This document shows, piece after piece, positions 8,601 through 16,063 of a stretch of DNA of 29,813 bases. The DNA comes from a virus, in IMG/VR virus record IMGVR_UViG_3300031952_000101, positions 1 through 29,813 of that record; one strand, 5' to 3'. The notes beneath the pieces were generated by a model. The model saw only the letters and a list, made by a program, of their open reading frames with translations. It ran no database searches and was not told the DNA's origin. Position 1 is the first letter of the stretch. The number at the start of each line of letters is the position of its first letter. Made by a program: the position numbers and the translations under genes.

Positions 8601-10349
8601 ACACAAGTGGTTTCTGCCCCTTTCAGGCAGTTCTTACTTAATATTATGACGCCCACATTGTACGCAGGTGTTGCACCTGTAACATGGGCTAAGTCTATTA
8701 AAGAGGCTTACTTTGTTTACGCCAAGCTAACAGGCGGGCATTTACCTTTGCGCAGCGTGCAAATTGATAATGCATTACGTACAACTGGTGGTGTTGTTGA
8801 CGACATTACAGAAGTAGCTAGGCAGTTCGTAAAGACGGGTAAGATTGAAACAGTTGACAGCCATGTACAACTACATAACGAAATGTTAAAGGCCTTTAAA
8901 GGTGGTTCTGATACTAAAGCAGAAGCGCTGTTCAGGGAGTCTGTTAAACCTCTTAAAAAGGTCGTTGGTTTTGTTAGAGAGCAAGGTGTTGTGAAAGGCG
9001 AATTATTTAACAAGGTATTTAGTTTTGTTTTCTCTAAGAATATGCTGCAAGCTGACAAGAAAGTCCCTCTTAAGGGCAACTGGTATGACAAGGCCAACCT
9101 GGAGCGTATAAGTAACAAAGCTAACCAGTTAGGTTTAGATATGACTAAAGTTGGGGCTTATGCTTACCAAGGCGGACTTGCTAGACCTCTTACCCAGTTC
9201 TTAGGTGTTATGCACCAAGCTATGGGTGTGTTGGTGCCTAAAATACCTGGTGTAGTGCGTGGCAACAGAGCTTACGATGGTAAGCGTGCCGCTGTGCTAC
9301 TTGGCCTTTTCTCTTTATGGGGTGCACAAGGCTTGCCATTCAGCCCTGACGAGCTTATTAATGGCGTACTAAGGCAGCAGCTAGAAGATAATGGCATTGA
9401 CCTGTCTGTATTAGACAATGGCACATCATATGCTTTGATGGAAATACTACTAAGAGGTGCGCTGGGGGCTTCATTTGCTGAAGTTATGCGCCTCGCCACT
9501 GGCCAAGAAGAGTCTGTTACTTCTGAATTCAGTGGTGTCATTAGCCCAGTAGCTTCAGGTGCTAACCCGTTTGTAGAGCGCCTACTTACATCTGAAGGTA
9601 CTTTGCTTGAGCTGCTAGCAGGGCCTAGCTTGAACTTTGTAAATAATGTCAGCGCTGCTGCTACAAGTACAAGGTTACTTATGTATGGCTATAAGCCTGA
9701 CGAACTTAGCTTAGAAAAGCTTAAGGACATTGCTGTAACATGGGCTGGCATCTTACCTAGCTTCTCTAATTATATGCAGGCTTCAGCATCTATTAAGTAC
9801 AAGCAGGTTGTGGATGACTACTATAGCTTCAGTAAGAAGGATGTAAGATTGCAGTCCAATATGGGCGAGCAGCTTATTAAAGCTTTTGTCGGGATTAAAC
9901 CAGGTAATGAGCAGACTTTTTACGACATGCTAGGTGATAACAAAAAGATGGAAGAGGCAGCAAAGCAAGATGTTGCTATTATTAAGGGTATGTGGTTGCG
10001 TATAGCTACAGATAACACATTGACAGATGAGCAAAAACAAGCTAAAATTGCAGGCATTAGCAGTGTACTAAGTAATAACCAATTATATAACAATAAGATA
10101 CTAGACACACTGGCAGTTGAGCTTGTTAACGACAGTACATTAGAGCCTATTGTTACTGCTTTTATTACCAAAAACCTACTAGACACACCTGAAAAGTCCA
10201 TAACTGCTACCGAAAGGGAGTTGGACAGGTTCTTCTTAGGACACCCTTTAGTCCCTAAAGAAACTCAAATAAAAATACGTGAGATGGTTAAGACATACGC
10301 TGAAGACGCTAGAGCTGCAATAGAGTTAAATAATGCCACAACAAATTGA
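5604..10349 (+). CDS. Large internal virion (ejection) protein, T7 gp15/gp16-like
   Basis: A 1581-residue protein, the largest in the window. The frame opens at TTG 5601 but ATG 5604 is taken as start. Only a weak GGGTA precedes it. The protein is soluble-looking with long helical stretches and many Ala, Gln and Lys residues. A hydrophobic patch near residues 1220-1245 (AAVLLGLFSLWGAQGLPF) could touch membranes. T7 gp16 (1318 residues) is the closest in size and position, but I see no lytic transglycosylase motif. The muralytic activity appears to have moved to the GH24 gene two genes downstream. Such proteins form the inner core on the portal and are ejected with the DNA to span the periplasm. 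Overlap with the next gene is 17 nt. Confidence 0.7.
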   Translation: MSYFGDEVTQADVDYIFNDKPYRPVVDLREQFYADLATRQPQAYRRMQDEAAVGVDTTYQTLTADATSERKVALNKGLQSALLAAPVEEAQGIVDNFSDKANQPLTMREMFFEQQGIELKDDLEVARNLLSETSAKIPTNLINRAKARATTSQIGAGADPGSLIAEAGREQAYFEGSDKQSQQAFIQEEQDIASAQGGLIRSMPAFTMAWMSQAAKEVTGEQSYLYGNAVEALAAHIYYSPDRAKATEAVITSVRKHSGLLGENEFDVASTLDLVNDYVGKIDEGTTEEWRAKLQNFMLNTFAIIDFIPDWVPNFNKTIKTAKANSAAAPLGRGIDTPLGDIAANDKAAGDILASAVLQEPSGQAGNVLGVTKEQAAINSVPGFEYDGLRVAGQDGTKELNDNVAVALATAENITPASLYPFVDASKQEKQLEGVLTQLPKDGQLPPYQSDLTLSIFKKSDDGFLRYGSVYGKADGSSFTSYDEALSASQGIRQQFGAGPFETEGVTILERVGGGNTWSTLQGAPTEGAEFKVQLDVKQRMRWDTDHVIPEEAVTPALFGTRYFQNIHATLSSDYTTALVVSNESASRLQSDILRINEPIFKLNEFKKQGVLKAIVDGGEQERVFNDTELVAMYKLDQDQIHAYHSERAMWDVIHQIKNKEEYTTKLSEGYVRLKSDADDGTQAVDTMGKAVDLSNFTGVEKVAVIDKGQVTVVTRAEADQFKQQGYQAYALADVHNAAGDKRYKFMMAKPTEHVQPLPEQMLPYRKGYYYKINKGKYFIEKEFPGELNGVAHSFKRAVAIADSPAAAEMAVKQGIGTGYKVDENLVNNHDFANWIEINTPTTGYWYSARQPQMPTYSVDMANQLQRVTSKSEDPLSAAEAAAAKVSNFVAWRDTIKTYEQLHKNTYPELWTSDGARSLYLGTQAADNTARVRAANAMFEHMTSLTGYASQVDATWNNWMVSMDKLFSNHRLGQHTSKLFLDAGVKANPARLLTSGTYYTQVVSAPFRQFLLNIMTPTLYAGVAPVTWAKSIKEAYFVYAKLTGGHLPLRSVQIDNALRTTGGVVDDITEVARQFVKTGKIETVDSHVQLHNEMLKAFKGGSDTKAEALFRESVKPLKKVVGFVREQGVVKGELFNKVFSFVFSKNMLQADKKVPLKGNWYDKANLERISNKANQLGLDMTKVGAYAYQGGLARPLTQFLGVMHQAMGVLVPKIPGVVRGNRAYDGKRAAVLLGLFSLWGAQGLPFSPDELINGVLRQQLEDNGIDLSVLDNGTSYALMEILLRGALGASFAEVMRLATGQEESVTSEFSGVISPVASGANPFVERLLTSEGTLLELLAGPSLNFVNNVSAAATSTRLLMYGYKPDELSLEKLKDIAVTWAGILPSFSNYMQASASIKYKQVVDDYYSFSKKDVRLQSNMGEQLIKAFVGIKPGNEQTFYDMLGDNKKMEEAAKQDVAIIKGMWLRIATDNTLTDEQKQAKIAGISSVLSNNQLYNNKILDTLAVELVNDSTLEPIVTAFITKNLLDTPEKSITATERELDRFFLGHPLVPKETQIKIREMVKTYAEDARAAIELNNATTN

Positions 10350-12120
10350 CCTCAACCAGATCCAATACCAAGCTGCGCAAGTAAGGCCTGTTGATAACAG
10401 TGCCTTTGTAAATGCTACGAGCAATCTTATTGATGCTGGTGCTCTACTGCAAGAGCGTAGTGCTTTTAAGTCTTTGCAGAAAGATGTGTCTAGCCTTGAG
10501 CAAGACTACCAGAATGAAAAGCAGGCAGATGCTACAGCATTTGCTGACGTGCGTGCACAGCTAGCTAATGGCACTAAAGCTGACAGCGACACAGCAGAAC
10601 TGCAAGCACATGCTGTTAAGCTCGCTAACAAGCTTAGGCAAGGTGGTAATAGCCTTGACTACGTGACCAAATTACAGTTAGCGACCAAGCAAGCTAAGAT
10701 GCGTGCCCCATGGGCAGCAGACAAGCTAGAAGCTACATTCCAGCAGTATGTGGGTAGTGAAGGTAGCAGTATGATATATACTGACTACCAGGCTAGTCAA
10801 AAGCTGCAACAGCAGTACCAGCAGCAGCTGCTTAGTGATGCCTCTGAAATGGGCTTACACCCAGCCGACCCTTTCTTAGAGCAGAAAGTATTGCAAGGTA
10901 AAGCTGAAGCCTACAAGTTAAAGACAGACATGCAGAAAATGCAGGCTGTTGGTGCATCAGATGAGCTAGTGTCAAGGTCTGTCATTAATGCGTCTGTTAC
11001 AGGTATTGACAACCAAATAGAGTCAGTTATCTCTGCTGCTGTATCACAGTATGGCAGTTTAGATAAGGTGCCGGTAGAGCAGCAAGCTATGTACGTACAA
11101 CAGCTTGCACAGCTTAAAGCTAATGCACGCCTCAGTATTGAGAATTCTGTTACACGCAGTGGGCTTATTAAGCCTGACAAAGAACACCTTAACAGTATTG
11201 GAGCATCTCTTAATAGTAAAATTGATTTGATGACTGACATGCTTAATGGCAAAGTATCTTCAGATATTATAAAGAATGGATATAGCATTGCTGAGAATAG
11301 TGTAATGCTTGATCTTTACAAGAAAGATATTAACCTTTTCAAAGCTGTGTCACTTATGGCTAAAGCACCTAACGCACCTTTCTCAAGTTCTGTGCAGAAC
11401 GCTAAGTTGGGTGGTCAGATGATTAACTTCATTAACGGCGAATATCCTACGGATGCCAAAGAACGCAATGCAACTGTGAGCGCAGTTACGTCAGCCATGC
11501 AGCATAAAGATACAGCACCAGAAACACAGGCACAGCTAGGTTCGGCTATTGTTGATGCCCTTGATAAAGGGGTGAGATCCCCTGGTACTATGACTGTGGC
11601 TGACAGAGACATGCTGATTGATGCGTACCGTAACCCAAGAAATAAGCCTGTCTTTGATAAAGACCCCAAATCCTTGCAAGTTCTTGAAAGAGCTGTGCAA
11701 CATAAGATGTACCAAGAAATCCCTGGTGTACTTAAGAGCCGCTATGAGCCTACAGAGTTGAAGCAAGTGCAAGCAACTGTCAGTACTAATGGTGCATTAC
11801 AGTTTGTGCCGTTAAAGACAGATGGCGGTGACTTTAACAGAGCAAGTGCTATTGCCAGTGAATTAAATAAGCATGTAGCACCTAAAGTAAATAAGACCTT
11901 AGATACATGGTCTGCTTACAGTGGTGCGCAGGGTAAAATCACTATTAATCCTTACGCCAAACTACGCAACATTATGCCTGTGATAGGTGCTGAGGATGTC
12001 GTTATACAGCAACCGCAGCGAGCAGCAGCGCCACAAGCAGCGCCTGCACCTGAGCAGCCTAAAGTAAGGCGTGTTGTAAGGAAAGCTGACGGCAGTGGCT
12101 TTATGTATGGTGACCAATAA
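10333..12120 (+). CDS. Internal virion protein, helical, T7 gp15-like
   Basis: A 595-residue protein starting at ATG 10333 within the end of the large ejection gene. The first ~330 residues are Gln/Ala/Lys-rich helices with heptad-like spacing (LQKDVSSLEQDYQNEKQ; QKLQQQYQQQLLSDASE), consistent with coiled coils. Residues from about 555 form an Ala/Pro/Gln linker (QQPQRAAAPQAAPAPEQP) followed by a short basic tail. The start of the tail resembles a flexible virion-targeting end. No enzyme motif is seen. Size, helical nature and location between the large ejection protein and the lysozyme fit an inner-core/ejection protein of the gp15 kind (747 residues in T7), though the order is reversed relative to T7. 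It may help carry the lysozyme into the cell. Confidence 0.6.
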   Translation: MPQQIDLNQIQYQAAQVRPVDNSAFVNATSNLIDAGALLQERSAFKSLQKDVSSLEQDYQNEKQADATAFADVRAQLANGTKADSDTAELQAHAVKLANKLRQGGNSLDYVTKLQLATKQAKMRAPWAADKLEATFQQYVGSEGSSMIYTDYQASQKLQQQYQQQLLSDASEMGLHPADPFLEQKVLQGKAEAYKLKTDMQKMQAVGASDELVSRSVINASVTGIDNQIESVISAAVSQYGSLDKVPVEQQAMYVQQLAQLKANARLSIENSVTRSGLIKPDKEHLNSIGASLNSKIDLMTDMLNGKVSSDIIKNGYSIAENSVMLDLYKKDINLFKAVSLMAKAPNAPFSSSVQNAKLGGQMINFINGEYPTDAKERNATVSAVTSAMQHKDTAPETQAQLGSAIVDALDKGVRSPGTMTVADRDMLIDAYRNPRNKPVFDKDPKSLQVLERAVQHKMYQEIPGVLKSRYEPTELKQVQATVSTNGALQFVPLKTDGGDFNRASAIASELNKHVAPKVNKTLDTWSAYSGAQGKITINPYAKLRNIMPVIGAEDVVIQQPQRAAAPQAAPAPEQPKVRRVVRKADGSGFMYGDQ

Positions 12121-12839
12121 TGCCTGTTATAGAATATGAAGGTCAGCAGTACGAATTCCCTGAAGATGCTAGTGACGAAGAGATCTTTGATTTCTTAGGT
12201 AATGAGCCTGCCAGTGAAGCGCCTACTGACGACGTGCCAGAGCCTTTGCTGCCAGAGGGTACATCAGACTATATAAAGCAGAATGAAGGTTACAGAGCAA
12301 AACCTTATAAGGACAGTTTAGGCATACGTACTATAGGTTACGGTTTTAACTTACAAGACCAGTCTAACCAGGCATTAGCTCAACGTCTAGGTGTTAAGTT
12401 TGATAAGCCTTTAAGTGCACAGGATGCTGATAAGCTTTTTAAGCACAGTGTCATTGCAGCTGAAGATTCATTACGAAACTTAGACCCTGAGTATGACAAT
12501 AGACCTGACGGGGTTAAGAAAGCTTTACTTGATATGTCGTACAATCTTGGGGCTAACCGATTAGGTGAGTTTGAAGATATGTTTACAGCTATTAAGTCTG
12601 GGGACTATAAGCAAGCAGGCTTTGCAGTTACGAAGTCGCTATACGCGTCACAGGTGCCTGTACGGGCACGTAATAATGCCAAGCTGCTAATGCAGGCGTC
12701 AATGCAGGCAACCGAGCAGCGTTATGCAGTACAGCAGCCTGTACAGTCTTACAGCGAAGGTGACTATGAAGACGAAGCTGGTAACCCGTTCTATGTAGAT
12801 TCTAATGGCCAGGTTAACCCAGCCAGGTATGCACCATGA
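12120..12839 (+). CDS. Virion-associated GH24 (T4-type) lysozyme
   Basis: A 239-residue protein. Residues 48-195 match glycoside hydrolase family 24, which cleaves the MurNAc-GlcNAc bond of peptidoglycan. The catalytic triad is present with T4-lysozyme spacing: E56 in KQNEGYR, D65 in YKDSLG and T71 in RTIGYG (9 and 6 residues apart). LDMSYNLG further on is the usual second conserved block. Before the enzyme lies a 45-residue acidic leader with [12 protein letters not shown], a short segment that also begins other phage tail and internal proteins. The start overlaps the previous stop by one base. The leader and position between ejection and fibre genes argue that it acts from outside during entry rather than in lysis. 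A separate GH19 endolysin exists on the other strand. Confidence 0.85.
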   Translation: MPVIEYEGQQYEFPEDASDEEIFDFLGNEPASEAPTDDVPEPLLPEGTSDYIKQNEGYRAKPYKDSLGIRTIGYGFNLQDQSNQALAQRLGVKFDKPLSAQDADKLFKHSVIAAEDSLRNLDPEYDNRPDGVKKALLDMSYNLGANRLGEFEDMFTAIKSGDYKQAGFAVTKSLYASQVPVRARNNAKLLMQASMQATEQRYAVQQPVQSYSEGDYEDEAGNPFYVDSNGQVNPARYAP

Positions 12840-13312
12840 CAAGTCCAGTAGGTAAACTAACTAAGATAGTACACAAGCCTGGCACTAAAGGTGACCAAGG
12901 CCCAAGAGGCTTTGACGGCATGCCAGGCCTAACAGGCCAGCAAGGCCCTGTAGGTAAACAAGGGATACCTGGCCTACAAGGGCCACAAGGCGAGCCAGGT
13001 CTTACACCTGAGCATGAAGTACAGCAAGGCATGGTTAGGTTTAAAAAGCCTGACGGGTCTTGGGGTCAGTGGGTACAGCAAAGGCCTGGTACAGGCAGTG
13101 GTGGTCACCCGCCTTACCTAGTTAAGTACCACGCTATAACTACTAATAACTACCGCATAACACGTGACTCACTTGTGTGGGGCAATAACATATTTGGGGT
13201 GCGCTATGCAGGGGCAATAACAATATACATACCACCAGCAGCAGACGTACAACAACTTATGTTCTTTAAAGATGAATTAGGCACAGCAACAATAACATTA
13301 ACAGCAAGCTAG
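12836..13312 (+). CDS. Collagen-like fibre protein
   Basis: A 158-residue protein. It begins in an ATGA overlap with the lysozyme stop. Residues 1-15 form a short lead. Residues 16-57 are fourteen uninterrupted Gly-X-Y triplets (for example [10 protein letters not shown] and GPQGEPG), rich in Pro and Gln, which should form a collagen-type trimeric stalk. The remaining ~100 residues contain [14 protein letters not shown] followed by a beta-rich C-terminal domain ([22 protein letters not shown]), likely a trimeric tip or attachment knob. Such proteins serve as short phage fibres or fibre connectors. It is the first of a run of probable fibre/baseplate genes. Confidence 0.75.
   Translation: MTSPVGKLTKIVHKPGTKGDQGPRGFDGMPGLTGQQGPVGKQGIPGLQGPQGEPGLTPEHEVQQGMVRFKKPDGSWGQWVQQRPGTGSGGHPPYLVKYHAITTNNYRITRDSLVWGNNIFGVRYAGAITIYIPPAADVQQLMFFKDELGTATITLTAS
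12881..13006 (+). repeat. Collagen-type Gly-X-Y triplets (14 units)
   Basis: The codons for residues 16-57 of the fibre protein have Gly at every third residue without a break. The DNA is degenerate between units, so this is a selected protein repeat rather than a recent expansion. Confidence 0.85.
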
Positions 13313-13321
13313 GACACAACA

Positions 13322-13780
13322 ATGGCACAAGGCGATATTATTCTTTTTGATCAATTCATGGTTGATTTAGGTGAAAAACTACATGACTTAAGCTCTGATG
13401 TCTATAAGCTAGGTTTGGTTACCTCAGTGACTACGCCTACAGCTACAACAGCAGATCCTAGATGGGGTGCAGGCGGTACAACCAACTTCGATACGAATGA
13501 GTGTACAGCAGGTGGTAACTATACAGCTGAAGGGCAAACCTTAGCGAGCGTTACGTTTACATTAACAGGCGGTAAAGCTGTGTTTGATGCTGCTGACCTG
13601 ACAATACTTCAAAACGCTAGTAACCCAACTAATGCTAGGTGGGCTATTGGCTATAACAGCACTGATGCTGGCAAGCGTGCACTGTTTGCGGTAGACCTTG
13701 GCTCTGCCTTTGACCTCACTACTGGTGACCTTGTATTCACATGGAATGCTGGTGGTATATTTGATATTAACCAGGGGTAG
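13322..13780 (+). CDS. Fibre/baseplate-region structural protein (phage IgG-like small family)
   Basis: A 152-residue protein with AGGA seven bases before ATG 13322. It matches a widespread small phage structural family. The N-terminus sets out a helix with LHDLSSDVYKLGLVTS, then TPTATTADPRWG. A YTAEGQTLASVTFT strand follows, then a W/Y-rich middle (RWAIGYNSTD) and a C-terminal AGGIFDINQG. In that family the order is 'iKvaLvts..TP', 'Y.a.G..l..v', 'a.iYd', 'f.i.WnaaGi', all of which I see here. Members sit among tail-fibre or baseplate genes and are found in virions. Their exact role is not established. The location between two fibre-like genes supports a part in the adsorption apparatus. Confidence 0.6.
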   Translation: MAQGDIILFDQFMVDLGEKLHDLSSDVYKLGLVTSVTTPTATTADPRWGAGGTTNFDTNECTAGGNYTAEGQTLASVTFTLTGGKAVFDAADLTILQNASNPTNARWAIGYNSTDAGKRALFAVDLGSAFDLTTGDLVFTWNAGGIFDINQG

Positions 13781-13783
13781 TCT

Positions 13784-14638
13784 ATGACAGCGACCAGAGT
13801 TAAAGAGACAGCAACTACCACTGGCACAGGTAACTTCACTTTAGCTGGTGCGGTCACAGGCTTTGTTACATTTAACACAGCCTATGGCACTAGCAGACGC
13901 TTCCTCTATTTCATTGAAGGTGTGTCTGGTGAGTGGGAGTCAGGCTTCGGGTACTTGTCAGCATCGACAACACTTGTAAGAGAGCAGATAAGGCAAAATA
14001 GTTCAGGCACTACGACTGCACTCAACTTCAGTGCTGGTACTAAGAATGTGTATATGGCCGTTACAGACCGTTCAATTATCCAGCCACCTCAAGGCTGGCA
14101 AAATGTATCAACAAAAGGTGTGCCAAGTGCTCACATTTCCGCATCAACACCAAGCGCCGTGCAATCTGCTGGGTCTGATAAGATGCGAATGACACCATTT
14201 GAACTAGCGTTCCCGATGGTCGCTACTGGAATTCGTGTAGAAGTTACAACAGCGGCAGCTTCTAGCAAAGGGCGTATGGCGCTGTATGAAGTAAAAAGCA
14301 ACGGCCTGCCAGGTAATATAATAGTGGAAACTGGCAACATAGACACTACAACTACCGGCATAAAGACAGGGACTTTCACTGCAAAGTTCATACATGCAGG
14401 CACGTACTGGTCTGCATGTGCACAAGATCTGTCAGCTGTTGCTTTTAGACGCTATTCACAAGGTGGATTCAGGGGGAGTGTGGCTGGAGGTAATACTTCC
14501 ACAGCTGCTCACGACTCCGGGATAAACCACTCTCTTACTGGGGGGTGGACGACACTGCCTACAGCAGATCCTACTGGGTCAGTCTTAGATGACTCTTCAG
14601 GGTGCCTTTTCTTAAACTTAGTGGGAGACATGATCTAA
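13784..14638 (+). CDS. Tail fibre-like protein
   Basis: A 284-residue protein with GGGGTA just before ATG 13784. Residues 1-100 form a recurrent phage fibre N-terminal domain. It opens with RVKETATTTGTG, then TLAGAVTGFVTF, a YFIEG strand, EWESGFGYLS, and a terminal TKNVYMAVTDRS. This layout is found in virion proteins of many phages as an attachment module. Residues ~105-284 are Thr/Ser/Gly-rich and beta-stranded, with ATGIRVEVTTAAASSKGRMALYEV resembling a jelly-roll type fibre tip, and may contact the host receptor. It overlaps the next gene by one base (TAATG). Receptor specificity cannot be read from the sequence. Confidence 0.65.
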   Translation: MTATRVKETATTTGTGNFTLAGAVTGFVTFNTAYGTSRRFLYFIEGVSGEWESGFGYLSASTTLVREQIRQNSSGTTTALNFSAGTKNVYMAVTDRSIIQPPQGWQNVSTKGVPSAHISASTPSAVQSAGSDKMRMTPFELAFPMVATGIRVEVTTAAASSKGRMALYEVKSNGLPGNIIVETGNIDTTTTGIKTGTFTAKFIHAGTYWSACAQDLSAVAFRRYSQGGFRGSVAGGNTSTAAHDSGINHSLTGGWTTLPTADPTGSVLDDSSGCLFLNLVGDMI

Positions 14639-15099
14639 TGCCTATTGTATATATTAACAAGCCAGGAATTTATGAGTACTTAGGAAAGTTCAACTTGCGC
14701 CTAGAGCAAATTGGCTATACTTGGGTAGGGTACGAAGTTATTAATGGCATTGACACAGTGGGAACTGACGAAAACGGCATTAACGCCAAAGTAAATGCTA
14801 AAATTGTGGAATATAACCCTCTAGCATATTGTAAAAAGGTTCAAAAGTTTAACGTAAGAGATAAGTTTCAAGATATCGTTTCACTAGAAGTACGTCCCAT
14901 GACGCTTGATGAAATTGATACTCTGCTTGATTTGTGGCGATCTATTACCCCCGCTTCCCGTAACCCAACAGCTACATTTCAGAAGATATTAGATATTAAC
15001 ACCCAGGCAAAGGGCTTTCAGACATCAATTAACGCCGCAACAGTCTGGCAAACACTTTGGGCAATTGATTACATGGCCGATGCAACATGGGGTAGATAG
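14638..15099 (+). CDS. Hypothetical fibre-region protein
   Basis: A 153-residue protein. The start at 14638 overlaps the previous stop (TAATG). An in-frame ATG at 14602 lies within the fibre gene and is not used. The N-terminus (MPIVYINKPG) and the Gly/Asn/Asp-rich segment VGTDENGINAKVNAK suggest a small beta domain. The middle is mixed alpha/beta with FQDIVSLEVRPMTLDEIDTLLDLW, and the C-terminus has TVWQTLWAIDYMADATWGR with several Trp. I do not recognise a family. The position among fibre genes suggests a fibre chaperone, adaptor or small baseplate part; none of these is shown by a motif. Confidence 0.6.
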   Translation: MPIVYINKPGIYEYLGKFNLRLEQIGYTWVGYEVINGIDTVGTDENGINAKVNAKIVEYNPLAYCKKVQKFNVRDKFQDIVSLEVRPMTLDEIDTLLDLWRSITPASRNPTATFQKILDINTQAKGFQTSINAATVWQTLWAIDYMADATWGR

Positions 15100-15101
15100 G
15101 T

Positions 15102-15836
15102 ATGTTACTAGGCAGCTCACCTTTAGGCGCTGTTGCGTTAGGAGAACTGCCTGCGGTCGCTGGCAGTGGCCTTACTTTAAGTGTAGCGCTTGGCCACGTA
15201 GTTGTCACAGGTTATGCAGTTGCCATTAATAGTAAGCGTACCCTCCAGGCCGCTACAGGGCATGTGCTTGTAACACCTTACCAGGCCAGTGTCAGGATAG
15301 GGAAATCTGTCAGTGTAGCTGCTGGGCATGTCACTGTTACGGGCTACCCCGCCAGTATTAACAGTAAACGTAATGTCATTGCTGCCACTGGGCATGTGGC
15401 AGTTACAGGGTATGCTGCTACCGTGACGACAGGGGCGAGCCGCACAGTCAATGTTGTTAAGGGTGCTGTCCTTGTAACCAGCTATGCAGCTAGTGTTAAA
15501 CGTAGTAGGGGCGTAATTGGTGCAGCGGGACATGTAGTAGTAACGCCATATGCAGCTACGTTAGGTAAGGTTCGTAGAGTAACTGCGACTAAAGGTTCTG
15601 TTTTAGTCACAGGCAGGCAGGCAGTAATAAAAACTAACAGACAGGTGCAAGTTGCAGCTGGGCATGTTATAATCACAGGCAAGGCGGCTACGGTAACCTT
15701 GGGTGGCACTGCCTATACAGGCGTAAAAATTGATGGCCAACAATACAAGTACACTAATACCGCCTACCAATCTTTAACCCTGTACTGTAACGGTACAGAC
15801 TATTTTACATTAGAAGGTTTTACATGGAATCCTTAA
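15102..15836 (+). CDS. Repeat-built fibre-region protein (eight ~22-residue units)
   Basis: A 244-residue protein two bases after the previous stop, with ATAGG before ATG 15102. Residues 3-18 (LGSSPLGAVALGELPA) form a short Gly/Leu/Ala opening seen at the start of some phage tail-region proteins. Residues 24-202 are eight repeats with consensus V-x-A-A-x-G-H-V-x-V-T-G/P-Y-x-A-x-V/I followed by a basic turn. The repeat Gly falls at residues 31, 53, 75, 97, 121, 143, 165 and 187. The C-terminal 40 residues (YTGVKIDGQQYKYTN onward) are a different Tyr/Thr-rich domain. Regular hydrophobic alternation with basic turns suggests a stacked beta structure such as a fibre shaft. Role inferred: variable-length spacer between virion and tip. 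No catalytic site is seen. Confidence 0.65.
   Translation: MLLGSSPLGAVALGELPAVAGSGLTLSVALGHVVVTGYAVAINSKRTLQAATGHVLVTPYQASVRIGKSVSVAAGHVTVTGYPASINSKRNVIAATGHVAVTGYAATVTTGASRTVNVVKGAVLVTSYAASVKRSRGVIGAAGHVVVTPYAATLGKVRRVTATKGSVLVTGRQAVIKTNRQVQVAAGHVIITGKAATVTLGGTAYTGVKIDGQQYKYTNTAYQSLTLYCNGTDYFTLEGFTWNP
15171..15707 (+). repeat. Eight tandem ~66-bp coding repeats
   Basis: The repeats correspond to residues 24-202 of the protein starting at 15102. Spacing between the key Gly codons is 66, 66, 66, 72, 66, 66 and 66 nt. Units 1 and 3 share INSKR at their ends, and units 1, 3 and 4 share VTGY, suggesting duplication of blocks followed by divergence. Confidence 0.85.
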
Positions 15837-15976
15837 TCGACGTCATGGCAATTGTTAGCCATATTATTGCAGTAGCATCTATTGTTGTTAAGATCACCCC
15901 AGACCCTAAAGATGACAAAGCGCTTGAGAAAGTTGTTAAGATCCTTAAGTTCTTAAGTTTAAATAAAGCTACCTAA
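15824..15976 (+). CDS. Small one-helix membrane protein (holin-like candidate)
   Basis: A 50-residue protein starting ATG GAA TCC at 15824, overlapping the repeat-protein stop by 13 nt and ending at TAA 15974-15976. Residues 8-24 (MAIVSHIIAVASIVVKI) form one hydrophobic helix. It is followed by TPDPKDDKALEKVVKIL and a terminal FLSLNK. A hydrophobic helix, then a 'TP.PKDD' turn and a short amphipathic Lys-rich helix, is a recurrent layout of tiny proteins at the end of late operons in marine and other phages. Some of these are annotated as holins. It is the last gene before the terminator. A holin or lysis-timing role is inferred; the endolysin is on the opposite strand, so co-expression is not shown. 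Confidence 0.7.
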   Translation: MESLIDVMAIVSHIIAVASIVVKITPDPKDDKALEKVVKILKFLSLNKAT

Positions 15977-16006
15977 GACAATATTACCCACCCCGCTAGC
16001 TTAATG

Positions 16007-16033
16007 ACGCCACTTAATTGTGGCGTTTCTTTT
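16007..16033 (+). terminator. Rho-independent terminator of the virion operon
   Basis: The stem ACGCCAC (16007-16013) and GTGGCGT (16020-16026) is a perfect 7-bp match around the loop TTAATT, followed by TTCTTTT. It lies 30 nt after the last + strand stop and just before the convergent endolysin gene. On the other strand no U-tract follows, so it acts mainly for rightward transcription. Confidence 0.85.
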
Positions 16034-16063
16034 AAGGTCACCTGACCTTTTACCTGACCTTTT
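16034..16063. repeat. 12-bp exact tandem repeat with overlapping inverted repeats
   Basis: ACCTGACCTTTT occurs at 16040-16051 and again at 16052-16063. AAGGTCA at 16034-16040 can pair with TGACCTT at 16043-16049 or at 16055-16061. Each alternative is followed by a T-run on the + strand. This may be a back-up terminator in the convergent zone; the second copy ends on the endolysin stop codon (16062-16064). Confidence 0.6.

Noticed and set aside
15171-15707. CRISPR-like array because of regular 66-bp spacing
   Set aside because: The repeats are diverged coding repeats without unique spacers between identical repeats; there are no cas genes.
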